The notes beneath the pieces were generated by a model. That model had not been told where the DNA came from. It did not search any database and was given only the letters and a program-made list of their open reading frames with translations. The position numbers were made by a program, and so were the translations under genes. This document shows, one piece after another, positions 32,469 through 40,724 of a stretch of DNA of 64,000 nt (its first letter is position 1; each line of letters opens with the position of its first letter). The stretch is from Nisaea acidiphila (GTDB taxonomy: Bacteria > Pseudomonadota > Alphaproteobacteria > Thalassobaculales > Thalassobaculaceae): positions 1,646,501-1,710,500 of the forward strand of contig NZ_CP102480.1 in assembly GCF_024662015.1 (NCBI RefSeq). The letters are read 5' to 3'.

Positions 32469-33266
32469 ATGAACCGAATAATTGCCGCGCTTTGCTGCCT
32501 CCTCCTGTCCGCATGCCAAACTACGAACAGAACCTACGAATCCCGGACCCTGACGCAAGGAAACGGGGCCGCTGTCATCATCCTTTGCGCGGATCGGACC
32601 GTGGCAGATCACGGTTTTTCGGTCACGCTGAGCGAACTCGATCCTACGACGCGGCTGCAGCGGGAGCCGGCGGAGGAACTGAAGAAACATCTTTCGCAAA
32701 GTGTCAGCCTGTTCGACCGCTATCTGTTACGCGATCACCCGGCGCGGAGCGACTGGCGCTGCCGGCAATGGGTTCCTGAACTCGCGCCCGGGACGTATGC
32801 AGTTACCAGCCTCAACGAACGCCTGCTGATCGGTAATCCGCGCCCCGGAGTCAGCCCTCTGGTCAGCCTGATCACAACGGTCGGCATGGCCGCTATTTCC
32901 CAGGCACAGAAGGATCAGATCGCCTTTGCCGACGAAGACGGCAAGATCCAGCCCTCCGCGCCTGAATTTACGATTTCATCGGGCGAGGTCGTCTATCTCG
33001 GCACCATCGCTTTCGAGGCCGATTTGCGTCAGCGGCAGAAGCCTGTCCGTGACAATGCCGGCTATTGGGACGGGCAGCAGACCGAGTCTGTCATCGACCG
33101 GCGGTTTTACGTCACTTATGCACCGCCAGGCGCCGAGATGGCCGAGGTAAATTCCCATATAACCGAAGCGCTCAAGGCGAATACGAGCCGCTCTCTGGCA
33201 GCCCTCGAAGGCCGCCAGCTGCTTCTCGAAGACTTTCCCGAGATCAAGCCGGAAGACCGCATGTAG
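32469..33266 (+). CDS. Lipoprotein, paralogue B of a three-member family
   Basis: 265 residues with lipobox LLLSAC followed by QTT. The shared block order is PGTYAVTSL, a hydrophobic middle (LVSLITTVGMAAIS), SAPEFTISSGEVVYLGTI, GYWDGQQTE and ALEGRQLLLEDFPEI. It starts 18 nt after paralogue A and is most like the paralogue at 40725. No recognised family. The stop codon lies inside a perfect hairpin that may end the transcript. Confidence 0.75.
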   Translation: MNRIIAALCCLLLSACQTTNRTYESRTLTQGNGAAVIILCADRTVADHGFSVTLSELDPTTRLQREPAEELKKHLSQSVSLFDRYLLRDHPARSDWRCRQWVPELAPGTYAVTSLNERLLIGNPRPGVSPLVSLITTVGMAAISQAQKDQIAFADEDGKIQPSAPEFTISSGEVVYLGTIAFEADLRQRQKPVRDNAGYWDGQQTESVIDRRFYVTYAPPGAEMAEVNSHITEALKANTSRSLAALEGRQLLLEDFPEIKPEDRM

Positions 33267-33275
33267 CGGTCTTCC
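33251..33275 (+). terminator. Hairpin at the end of the paired lipoprotein genes
   Basis: GGAAGACCGC (33251-33260) and GCGGTCTTCC (33266-33275) form a perfect 10-bp stem around the stop codon. There is no T-run, so this could be a terminator aided by Rho or an mRNA-stabilising 3' hairpin. Confidence 0.5.
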
Positions 33276-33293
33276 GCTCTGCCGGGCCCGGAC

Positions 33294-33431
33294 TCAGGAA
33301 CCCGGGAAAAGCCAGCGCCAGAGCGTCGAGATCATCCGCCCGAGCCGCTGCCAGCGTCCGACCTCGCCGCTCAAGATGAACTCACCGCGCCGCCGCACCG
33401 GCGGCGCCTCGTTCTCGCGCTCCTCAGACAA
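33294..33431 (-). CDS. Possible 45-residue small protein
   Basis: A minus-strand frame opening at TTG 33431 overlaps the end of the aminotransferase gene by 8 nt and encodes a basic, Trp-rich peptide ending LWRWLFPGS. It could be a translationally coupled small protein, but there is no ATG and only a weak AAGG upstream. Recorded as uncertain. Confidence 0.25.
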   Translation of the reverse strand: MSEERENEAPPVRRRGEFILSGEVGRWQRLGRMISTLWRWLFPGS

Positions 33432-34695
33432 GGGCCTTTGCCGCGGCCGCGATGGCGGCTTCGGTCCTTTCGAGATCCGCTTCGGTCAGAGCAAGCGAGA
33501 TGTAGAACTTGCTGTCGGGCTTCAGGATCCCGTGCTTGCGCAGGACAGCATTGAAAGTTTTCGCCTGTTCGGCGTTGCCGTCCGTGGTGTCGCGATAGTT
33601 CTTCACGTCGCGGCCGGTGAAGACCACGTCGAACAGCACCGGATCGCCCACCACGCGGTGCGCGATTGCTGCAGCGCCGAGTTCGCGGGAGATTGCGTCC
33701 ATCACGCGCTGGCCGCTGGCCCGCAGCGTCTCGTAAGCGCCCGGACGCTTCAACACCTCCATGGTTTTCAACCCGGCGACGCTCGCCACCGGATTTCCGC
33801 TGAGCGTGCCGATCTGGAAGGTGAAGCCGTCGCCCGCCTTGGCCTTGTCGAAATGCGCCATGATCTCCTCGCGCCCGGCGATCGCGGCGAGCGGGAAGCC
33901 GCCGCCGATCACCTTGCCGAGCGTACAGAGATCGGGCGTCACGCCGTATTTCTCCTGCCCGCCGCCATAGGCGAGCCGGAAACCGGTCACCACCTCGTCG
34001 AAGATCAGCACGATGCCGCGTTTCGCCGTCTCCTCCCGCAGCATAGCGAGGAAGCCCGGCTCCGGCGGGATCAGGCGCTGCAGCGGCTCGACGATCACGC
34101 CGGCGATCTCGTCTCCGTGCTCGTCCAGCAAGCCGCGCACGAAATCCGGATCGTTGAACGGCGCGATCAGCATCGCCTCGCGCACCGCTTCCGGAATGCC
34201 GGCACTGTCCGGAACCGCCTGCGGAAAGTTCACCCGCTTCGACGGCGCGAGGCTCATCAGCGCCTCGCCGGACATGCCGTGATAGCCGCCCTCGAATTTC
34301 AGGATCTTCTCGCGGCCGGTATGGGCGCGGGCGAGCCGCATCGCATACATATCCGCCTCGCTGCCGGTAGAGACGAAGCGCACCTGCCCGGCGCAGGCCA
34401 TGGCAACGGCGATCTCCTCGGCGAGCTCGATGCCGTGGGCATTGTTGGCGAAGAAGGTGAAGCCTTGCGCCACCTGCTCCTGCACCGCCGCCAGCACTTC
34501 GGGGTGGCCGTGGCCGAGCATCATCGGGCCGGAGCCGATCAGGTAGTCGACATATTCGTTGCCGTCGGCGTCCCAGACCCGTGCGCCCTCGCCGCGCGCG
34601 ATGACGACGCTCGGATCGAAATTGCCGAACCCGGCCGCCGGCAGCACCTTCGCCGCCCGGTCGCGCCAGTCCTGAAGGCTCGGAGTACCGCCCAT
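33424..34695 (-). CDS. Class III aminotransferase, glutamate-1-semialdehyde aminomutase-like
   Basis: 423 residues from ATG 34695 (GGGAG upstream). PLP-enzyme features are the GSEADMYAMRLARA helix, IFDEVVTGFR, and the PLP lysine in LGKVIGGGFPLAA near residue 265. The closest family is glutamate-1-semialdehyde 2,1-aminomutase. Alphaproteobacteria usually make 5-aminolevulinate with ALA synthase, so this enzyme may act on another amino ketone or amino acid instead. It stands alone between the lipoprotein pair and a cytochrome gene. Confidence 0.8.
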   Translation of the reverse strand: MGGTPSLQDWRDRAAKVLPAAGFGNFDPSVVIARGEGARVWDADGNEYVDYLIGSGPMMLGHGHPEVLAAVQEQVAQGFTFFANNAHGIELAEEIAVAMACAGQVRFVSTGSEADMYAMRLARAHTGREKILKFEGGYHGMSGEALMSLAPSKRVNFPQAVPDSAGIPEAVREAMLIAPFNDPDFVRGLLDEHGDEIAGVIVEPLQRLIPPEPGFLAMLREETAKRGIVLIFDEVVTGFRLAYGGGQEKYGVTPDLCTLGKVIGGGFPLAAIAGREEIMAHFDKAKAGDGFTFQIGTLSGNPVASVAGLKTMEVLKRPGAYETLRASGQRVMDAISRELGAAAIAHRVVGDPVLFDVVFTGRDVKNYRDTTDGNAEQAKTFNAVLRKHGILKPDSKFYISLALTEADLERTEAAIAAAAKALV

Positions 34696-34779
34696 CGAAA
34701 TGCTCCCGTGCAAGATCAAGGGAGCATTCAGGCACAGGCGCCGGAAGCAATGCAACGCGAAGAATGTATCGAGACAGGA

Positions 34780-35358
34780 TTACTTCGCCGGCTTCACCGT
34801 CAGCTTAACCGCCGCATACCAGTCCGCCGCGGCCCGGATATCGCCGTCCGACACCTCGGCGGCGATCGCACTCATGATCTCGTGTTTGCGCCTGCCGCGT
34901 TTGAATGCCTTCAGCTGGGTGTCGATATAGATGTTGGTCTCGCCCGCGAGATTGGGCGCGTCCTCAAGGAGCGCGAGCCCGTCCGCCCCGTGACAGGAGA
35001 CGCAGGCCTGAGGCGCATTCGCCGGATCGGCTCCCGCCGGAAGTTCCGCTGTCACCTCGTGCGCCGCATACCAGCTCGCCACGTCGGCGATCTGCTGCGC
35101 GGAGAGCCCGCCTGCGACCACGGACATCATCTCGTGGCTCCGCGCCCCGGTCTTGAAAGCCATGAGCTGGGCCTCGAGATAGGCCTTCGGCTCGCCGCCG
35201 ATATGCGGCGCGATGGGAATCTTCGCATAGCCGTTGAGCCCGTGGCAGGTGCGGCACATGTTGGCGATCTTACGTCCCGCCACCGGATCGTCGGCCCGAG
35301 CGGGTCCGGCCCCGGCGAGCAACAGCCCGCCGAGGCCGATGATCAGGGCTACCCTCAC
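34780..35358 (-). CDS. Dihaem cytochrome c (c4-like), periplasmic
   Basis: 192 residues with a signal peptide (cleavage near PARA) and two class I cytochrome c domains. The haem motifs are CRTCH (near residue 35) and CVSCH (near 118), and the two halves are clearly homologous (GLNGYAKIP / GADGLALLE). It starts at GTG, overlapping the upstream dehydrogenase stop by four bases (GTGA), so the two are coupled. The natural role is to carry electrons from that dehydrogenase to a terminal oxidase. Confidence 0.88.
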   Translation of the reverse strand: MRVALIIGLGGLLLAGAGPARADDPVAGRKIANMCRTCHGLNGYAKIPIAPHIGGEPKAYLEAQLMAFKTGARSHEMMSVVAGGLSAQQIADVASWYAAHEVTAELPAGADPANAPQACVSCHGADGLALLEDAPNLAGETNIYIDTQLKAFKRGRRKHEIMSAIAAEVSDGDIRAAADWYAAVKLTVKPAK

Positions 35359-36611
35359 TTCGCGTAGCTGATCCGGTAGAGCGCACCCGCGAGATCATCC
35401 GAGACCAGGATCGAGCCGTCGGGCAGTTGTGCGACGTCGACCGGGCGGCCGAGATACTCGCCCGTCTCCTCGTCCAGCCAGCCTTCCGCGAAAGGCAACA
35501 TCGAGGCATTGCCATCACCGTCGACGAAGGTGACCATCACCCGCGCGCCGACCGGCGTGGTACGGTTCCAGGAACCGTGCTGGGCGGAGAAGATCGCGTT
35601 TTTGTACCTCTCCGGGAACATCCGGCCCGTATAGAAGGTCATGCCGAGATCGGCCGCATGGGCGACCGCCTCGACCGCCGGCATCACGATGCCGTCGGGC
35701 GGCGTCTCGTCCTTGTACTCGTTAGTGCGGGTATCGCCGCCGCCATACCACGGGTGGCCGAAATTCTGCCCCATGGCGGTCTGCCGGTTCAGCTCGCCCG
35801 GCGGGATATCGTCGCCCATGCCGTCGACCTGGTTGTCGGTAAACCAGAGCTCGCCGGTTTCCGGATGGAAGTCGTGCCCGACCGAATTGCGGATGCCGTA
35901 GGTATAGACCTCGCGTCCCGAGCCATCGAGATTAAGGCGTATCATCCCGCCGATGCCGACCTTGTTGTAGAGCTCGAGCTTCTCCTGCGGCGCCACGTTG
36001 AAGGGCTGGCCGAGGGAGATGTAGATCTTGTTGTCCGGCCCGATCCGGCAGACCCGGGCGGTGTGGTTGTAGCTCTCCTCCTCGGGCGGAATCAGGTCGC
36101 CCTGTTTGATCAGATTGAAGGCGGCCACGTCCGGGCTCTCGTAGAAGAACTCGGCGGCCGGGAACAGCAGCACCCGGTTCTGTTCGGCGATATAGAGAAA
36201 GCCATCCTTTGAGAAGCACGGCCCGTTCGGGATGGCGAAACGGAGCGACGGGGCGAAATCCTTCACCTCGTCCGCGACCCTGTCCTTGTTGCGGTCGGTG
36301 ACCGACCAGACCTTGTCCTTGCGGGTGCCGACAAAGGTGACGATACCCTGCGGGCCGACCGCCATGTGCCGCGCATCCGGCACGACGGCATAGAGCTCGA
36401 TCTTGAACCCGTCCGGCAGCCTGATCCGTTCCAGCGTCTTCCGGATTCCGGCGGCGTAGTCCCCGCCCTGCTCGATGAAGGTGAACTCAGTCACGCCGGT
36501 TGTCTTGAAGCTGGAGAGCTTCTCCAGATTGTCCGGCACCTGACCCGACTGCGCGAGCGCCCCGCCCGAGATGACAGAAGACGCCAGTATCGCTGCGATA
36601 ATCCGCTTCAT
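35355..36611 (-). CDS. Periplasmic PQQ-type sorbosone/glucose dehydrogenase-like protein
   Basis: 418 residues with a signal peptide (ISGGALAQ) and a six-bladed beta-propeller of the GSDH/L-sorbosone dehydrogenase type. Recognisable segments are LPDGFKIELYA, YGIRNSVGHDFHP, LWFTDNQVDGMGDD, NFGHPWYGGG and AQHGSWNRTTPVGARV. Family members oxidise sugars or aldehydes in the periplasm using PQQ. A strong AGGGAGGA precedes ATG 36611. No PQQ synthesis gene is present in the window. Substrate unknown. Confidence 0.85.
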   Translation of the reverse strand: MKRIIAAILASSVISGGALAQSGQVPDNLEKLSSFKTTGVTEFTFIEQGGDYAAGIRKTLERIRLPDGFKIELYAVVPDARHMAVGPQGIVTFVGTRKDKVWSVTDRNKDRVADEVKDFAPSLRFAIPNGPCFSKDGFLYIAEQNRVLLFPAAEFFYESPDVAAFNLIKQGDLIPPEEESYNHTARVCRIGPDNKIYISLGQPFNVAPQEKLELYNKVGIGGMIRLNLDGSGREVYTYGIRNSVGHDFHPETGELWFTDNQVDGMGDDIPPGELNRQTAMGQNFGHPWYGGGDTRTNEYKDETPPDGIVMPAVEAVAHAADLGMTFYTGRMFPERYKNAIFSAQHGSWNRTTPVGARVMVTFVDGDGNASMLPFAEGWLDEETGEYLGRPVDVAQLPDGSILVSDDLAGALYRISYAK

Positions 36612-36790
36612 TACATTCCTCCCTGCGGCTCGTTTTCAGCCTTGTTATGCAACCATGATTTGCGTCGCCACAAGGTACGTCAAGCCGATTCACATGGCGA
36701 AACCAGCCAAAATTAGGGAAGCATTACTGTCAGAAATGAGGCCAAATCTCTCTTTTTGCGCGTAATTTCCGCGTCACCGGAGCCTGTCAT

Positions 36791-38029
36791 TCAGGACGGC
36801 GCGGCAATCAGAGCCCGAAGCCGCGCCGCCACCGGCACGTAGATCGCCGAGAGCCCGACGCACCAGAGCATCATCACGATACCCTGCGCCTCGAGCGCAA
36901 TGCCGCGATCGATCAGGATCCCGGTAATGGCCGGCCCGATGGCGGTGGAGAAAACCATGGCCGAGACCGCGAGCGCCCGGATCGCGCCGAGATTGCGGGT
37001 ACCGTAGATCTCCGCCCAGACCGCTCCGTTGAGCGCGCTCGAGAAACCGGCCCCGAAGCCGATGCAGCCGAGCGTCACGCCCCAGATCCAGACCTGATCG
37101 CTCGCCTGCAGCAGCACGATACCGAGCCCGATAGGCAGCAGGAAGAGCGGCAGCAATGCGAGCGCGCCGAACCGGTCGATGATCCGTCCGGCGATGAACA
37201 AGGCCGCGATGGCGGAAAACGCATAGGCGGGATATCCGGCCGCCATCTCCGCGAGGCTCCAGCCCTTCACGCCGGAGACATGCGCCTGGTGGAAAAAGAT
37301 CACGGTGCCGATGAAAGCGGGTGTCAGGATGCCCGGGAAAAGCGCCCAGTAGGACCAGTGCCTGAGCGCCTCGGGGCGGGTCCAGTGACGGCCGAGCGCG
37401 CCCGGCGCCGGGCCGCTCGTCTCGCCTCCCCGGGGCGTGCGGTCGAGCGCGAACAGAACCCAGAGCGCGCCGCCGAATACGATCAGCACCGTCGCCGCCG
37501 CGAGCCACCAGGCTCCGCGCCAGCCGACCAGCGCGACGGCGAGCACCGCGACCGCGGGAAGTACCGCTTCACCGATCCCGTACCCGAGCGAGGTGATGGC
37601 GATCGCCCGGCCGCGGCGCGCCTGGAACCAGCGGGCCGTCGCCGTCATGCCGACATGGCTGATCATGCCCTGTCCGAAGAAACGCAGCCCGAGCACCATC
37701 AGGAACAGCATGACGACGGAGTCGTGGATCGCCATGCCCGCGCAGACCAGGGCGAAAGCGCCGACAACGATGATCGCCAGCGTGCGCAGCCGCATCGTAT
37801 CGGCAAGCTGCCCGCTCTTGATCAGAAGGGCCGCCGAAGTCAGTGTCGCGCCCGCATAGAGGCTGCCCCAGGTCCCGTCGGTCAGGCCGTGCAGCGCCAT
37901 AAACTGGGCAGCGAAGAGAGAGATGAAGAAGGTCTGGCCGAAGGAGGAACAGAGCGTGCAAAGCAGTCCGGCCGCCAGCCAGCGGGCATTCGCGAGATAG
38001 AAATTCGTCGGGGACGAGGCCGGAGACAT
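36791..38029 (-). CDS. MFS transporter
   Basis: 412 residues with about 12 membrane helices and a charged central loop (TPRGGETSGPAPGALGRHW). The SGQLADTMRLRTL loop between helices 2 and 3 is a variant of the MFS signature. Family resemblance is to nitrate/nitrite- or oxalate/formate-type MFS, but the substrate is not predictable. It is divergent from the monooxygenase-RidA-DUF1028 operon, which may hint at uptake of that pathway's substrate. Confidence 0.85.
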   Translation of the reverse strand: MSPASSPTNFYLANARWLAAGLLCTLCSSFGQTFFISLFAAQFMALHGLTDGTWGSLYAGATLTSAALLIKSGQLADTMRLRTLAIIVVGAFALVCAGMAIHDSVVMLFLMVLGLRFFGQGMISHVGMTATARWFQARRGRAIAITSLGYGIGEAVLPAVAVLAVALVGWRGAWWLAAATVLIVFGGALWVLFALDRTPRGGETSGPAPGALGRHWTRPEALRHWSYWALFPGILTPAFIGTVIFFHQAHVSGVKGWSLAEMAAGYPAYAFSAIAALFIAGRIIDRFGALALLPLFLLPIGLGIVLLQASDQVWIWGVTLGCIGFGAGFSSALNGAVWAEIYGTRNLGAIRALAVSAMVFSTAIGPAITGILIDRGIALEAQGIVMMLWCVGLSAIYVPVAARLRALIAAPS

Positions 38030-38222
38030 ATGCCTGCTTCGCTTGGAACGCGAGGCGTGTCAAGCGCGTGCACGGGGCGGCCATGCGGCCAATTGCGCCT
38101 TGCCTCGAAGCACCCGCTCACCCCAGACTGCGGGTGCCCTCTCCGGTTGACCGGCACTCCATCGAAGCGCCTCGAATGCCATTTCTTGATCAGTTCCACT
38201 CCGCATACTTAAGGTCACCCTC

Positions 38223-39494
38223 ATGTCCGTTGAGAAAATCGACACGCTTGTCATCGGCGCCGGTCAGGCCGGGATCGCGATGAGCGAGCATCTCGGCAAG
38301 GCCGGCATTCCCCACCTCGTGCTGGAGCGCGGCCGGATCGCCGAGCGCTGGCGCTCCGGGCGCTGGGACTCGCTGGTCGCCAACGGCCCGGCATGGCACG
38401 ACCGCTTTCCCGGATTGGAGTTCGCCGGCGCGGACCCGGACAGCTTCATCCCGAAGGAAAAGGTCGCGGACTACTTTGCCGACTATGCGGAGATGGTCGG
38501 AGCCCCGGTCCGGTCCGGCGTGGAAGTGACCTCGGTCAGCCGCAACGACGGCCGGCGGGGGTTCCGCGTCGAGACATCGGAAGGACCGGTCGAGGCCGAC
38601 AATGTCGTGGTTGCCACCGGCCCGTTCCAGATCCCGGTGATCCCGCCGGTCGTCCCCGAAACCGAAGGGATCGCCCAGCTTCATTCCAGCGCCTACCGCA
38701 ATCCGGACCAGCTCGTGGACGGCGGCGTGCTCGTGGTCGGCGCCGGCTCCTCGGGCGTGCAGATCGCGGACGAACTGAACCGCTCCGGCAGGAAGGTCAC
38801 CCTCTCGGTCGGCCCGCACCACCGTCCGCCCCGCGCCTATCGCGGACGGGACTATTGCTGGTGGCTCGGCGTGCTCGGCCTCTGGGACATCGCGGCGCCG
38901 ACACCGGGCACGGAGCATATCGCCATCGCCGTCAGCGGCGCGCGCGGCGGCGAGACGGTCGATTTCCGCAATCTCGCGGACCAGGGAATCACGCTCGCCG
39001 GTCTGACCGAAGGGTACGAGGACGGCGTCATGCGCTTCGCGGGCGATCTCGCGCGCAACATCGCCGAGGGCGACGAGAACTATCTCTCCGTCCTGCGCCA
39101 GGCGGACGCGTTCGCCGCACGGAACGGGCTCGACCTGCCGGAGGAACCGGAAGCCCACGTCATCGGCTCCGATCCGGACTGCGTCGCCAATCCGGTCCGG
39201 GAGCTGGACCTGAAGACGGCCGGCATCGGGACGATCCTCTGGGCGACCGGCTTCCGCACCGACTATGACTGGCTCAAGGTCGATGCCTTCGACGAAGACG
39301 GAAAGCCCCGGCACCAGCGCGGCGTCTCGAGCGAGCCCGGGATCTATTTCCTCGGCCTGCCCTGGCTCTCGCGCCGCGGATCGAGCTTCATCTGGGGCGT
39401 CTGGCACGACGCCATGCATATCGCCGACCAGATCGCGATCCAGCGCAGCTATCTCGACTACGACGCCGCGGCGCGGTCGCGCGGCGGGGCATAG
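38223..39494 (+). CDS. Flavin-containing monooxygenase-like oxidoreductase (CzcO type)
   Basis: 423 residues with an N-terminal FAD-binding GAGQAG motif (residues about 12-17) and a second NAD(P)H-binding GAGSSG (near 178). The motif RWDSLVANGPAWHDRFPG after the first fold is typical of the CzcO/FMO group. It probably hydroxylates an amine or other small molecule. It is the first gene of a three-gene operon with RidA and DUF1028 proteins, a combination seen in catabolic clusters. Confidence 0.85.
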   Translation: MSVEKIDTLVIGAGQAGIAMSEHLGKAGIPHLVLERGRIAERWRSGRWDSLVANGPAWHDRFPGLEFAGADPDSFIPKEKVADYFADYAEMVGAPVRSGVEVTSVSRNDGRRGFRVETSEGPVEADNVVVATGPFQIPVIPPVVPETEGIAQLHSSAYRNPDQLVDGGVLVVGAGSSGVQIADELNRSGRKVTLSVGPHHRPPRAYRGRDYCWWLGVLGLWDIAAPTPGTEHIAIAVSGARGGETVDFRNLADQGITLAGLTEGYEDGVMRFAGDLARNIAEGDENYLSVLRQADAFAARNGLDLPEEPEAHVIGSDPDCVANPVRELDLKTAGIGTILWATGFRTDYDWLKVDAFDEDGKPRHQRGVSSEPGIYFLGLPWLSRRGSSFIWGVWHDAMHIADQIAIQRSYLDYDAAARSRGGA

Positions 39495-39538
39495 CAACGG
39501 CCCGCGACGCCGACACCCATCCCCCACGGAGACCCGAC

Positions 39539-39958
39539 ATGGCCCATGAGCGCCTCAGGACATTCAACACCCGGGACACCTACCCGGAACAGAAGCTCGA
39601 CAACGATCTCGCCCAGGCCGTGATCACGCGCGGCGGGCGCACGGTCTGGCTGCGCGGCCAGTGCCCGCAGGATCTCGACACGGCGAAGAACATCGAGAGC
39701 CACGATCCGGCGGAGCAGACCCACAAGGTGATGCAGAATATCCGCCAGCTCCTCGAGGAAGCCGGCGGCGAGATGCATCATCTTGTAAAACTTGTCGTCT
39801 ATATCACCGATGTGCGCCACCGCGAGGCTGTCTACCGGACCATGGGCGAGTACATCAAGGGGGTGCATCCGGTCTGCACCGGGCTCGTGGTCCAGGCGCT
39901 GGCCCGGCCCGAATGGCTGGTCGAAATCGACGGCACCGCCGTCATTCCCGACGAATGA
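39539..39958 (+). CDS. RidA/YjgF-family protein
   Basis: 139 residues with the RidA trimer fold and recognisable LEEAGGEMHHLVKLVVYITD and HPVCTGLVVQALARPEWLVEID segments. RidA-type proteins hydrolyse reactive enamines or imines, and subfamilies work within specific catabolic pathways. It lies 44 nt after the monooxygenase and 13 nt before the DUF1028 gene, so its role is probably tied to an unstable nitrogenous product. Confidence 0.9.
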   Translation: MAHERLRTFNTRDTYPEQKLDNDLAQAVITRGGRTVWLRGQCPQDLDTAKNIESHDPAEQTHKVMQNIRQLLEEAGGEMHHLVKLVVYITDVRHREAVYRTMGEYIKGVHPVCTGLVVQALARPEWLVEIDGTAVIPDE

Positions 39959-39971
39959 TCCGGAGTTCCCG

Positions 39972-40646
39972 ATGACCTTCTCCCTTGTCGCCCGCTGCGC
40001 CGAGACCGGCATGTTCGGGATCGCGATCTCCTCCTCCTCGCCCGCCGTCGCGGCGCGCTGTGCCTATACCCGGGCGGGCGTCGGCGCGGTCGCCAGCCAG
40101 AACGTGACCGACCCGAGGCTCGGCCCGCTGGTGCTGGACCGCATGGAGGTCGGCCTCTCCGCGCCCGATGCCATCGAGGCCATGCGGCGGGAAGCCGAGC
40201 ATCTCGACTACCGTCAGGTGCTTGCCGTGGACAAGCACGGCACCACCGCGATCCATTCCGGCGGCAATGCGCTCGGCATCTGGGCGGAGGCGAAGGCAGA
40301 GAATGTCGCCTCGGGCGGCAACCTGCTCGCCAACAAGGACGTCCCCGCCGCCATTGTCGACGCCTTCGGCGCCTCCGGCGGCCATCTCGGCGACCGGCTG
40401 ATCGCGGCGATGCGCGCCGGGCTTGCCGCCGGCGGCGAAGCCGGTCCGGTGCATTCGGCGGGCATGCAGCTCGCGGACAAATACGCTTGGCCAGTCGCGG
40501 ACCTGCGCTGCGACTGGACCGAGAACTGCCCGATCGAGGCCATCGCGACGGCCTGGGAAATCTACAAGCCCCAGCTCGACGCCTACGTCACCCGCGCGCT
40601 CGATCCGCGCGAAGCGCCGTCCTACGGCGTGCCGGGGGACGAATAG
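39972..40646 (+). CDS. DUF1028-family (Ntn-hydrolase-like) protein
   Basis: 224 residues. The opening MTFSLVARCAETGMFGIAISSSSPAVAARC and the GGVGAVASQN-like and GGHLGDRLIAAM segments are typical of DUF1028, a family with an Ntn-hydrolase-like fold and no settled activity. It is the last gene of the monooxygenase-RidA operon. A hydrolase acting on an amide intermediate would fit, but is inferred only. Confidence 0.85.
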   Translation: MTFSLVARCAETGMFGIAISSSSPAVAARCAYTRAGVGAVASQNVTDPRLGPLVLDRMEVGLSAPDAIEAMRREAEHLDYRQVLAVDKHGTTAIHSGGNALGIWAEAKAENVASGGNLLANKDVPAAIVDAFGASGGHLGDRLIAAMRAGLAAGGEAGPVHSAGMQLADKYAWPVADLRCDWTENCPIEAIATAWEIYKPQLDAYVTRALDPREAPSYGVPGDE

Positions 40647-40724
40647 GCTCCACAATCTGGGCGTGTTGTTCTAGAACCGGTCACGACCGAGCTTTGACCC
40701 GCACCGATCGAGTTGGGGAAATTA

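Noticed and set aside
33376-35367. Plus-strand frame of about 660 codons opposite the aminotransferase and cytochrome genes
   Set aside because: Spans two real minus-strand genes and shows no domain. The minus-strand genes have cofactor motifs and ribosome sites.
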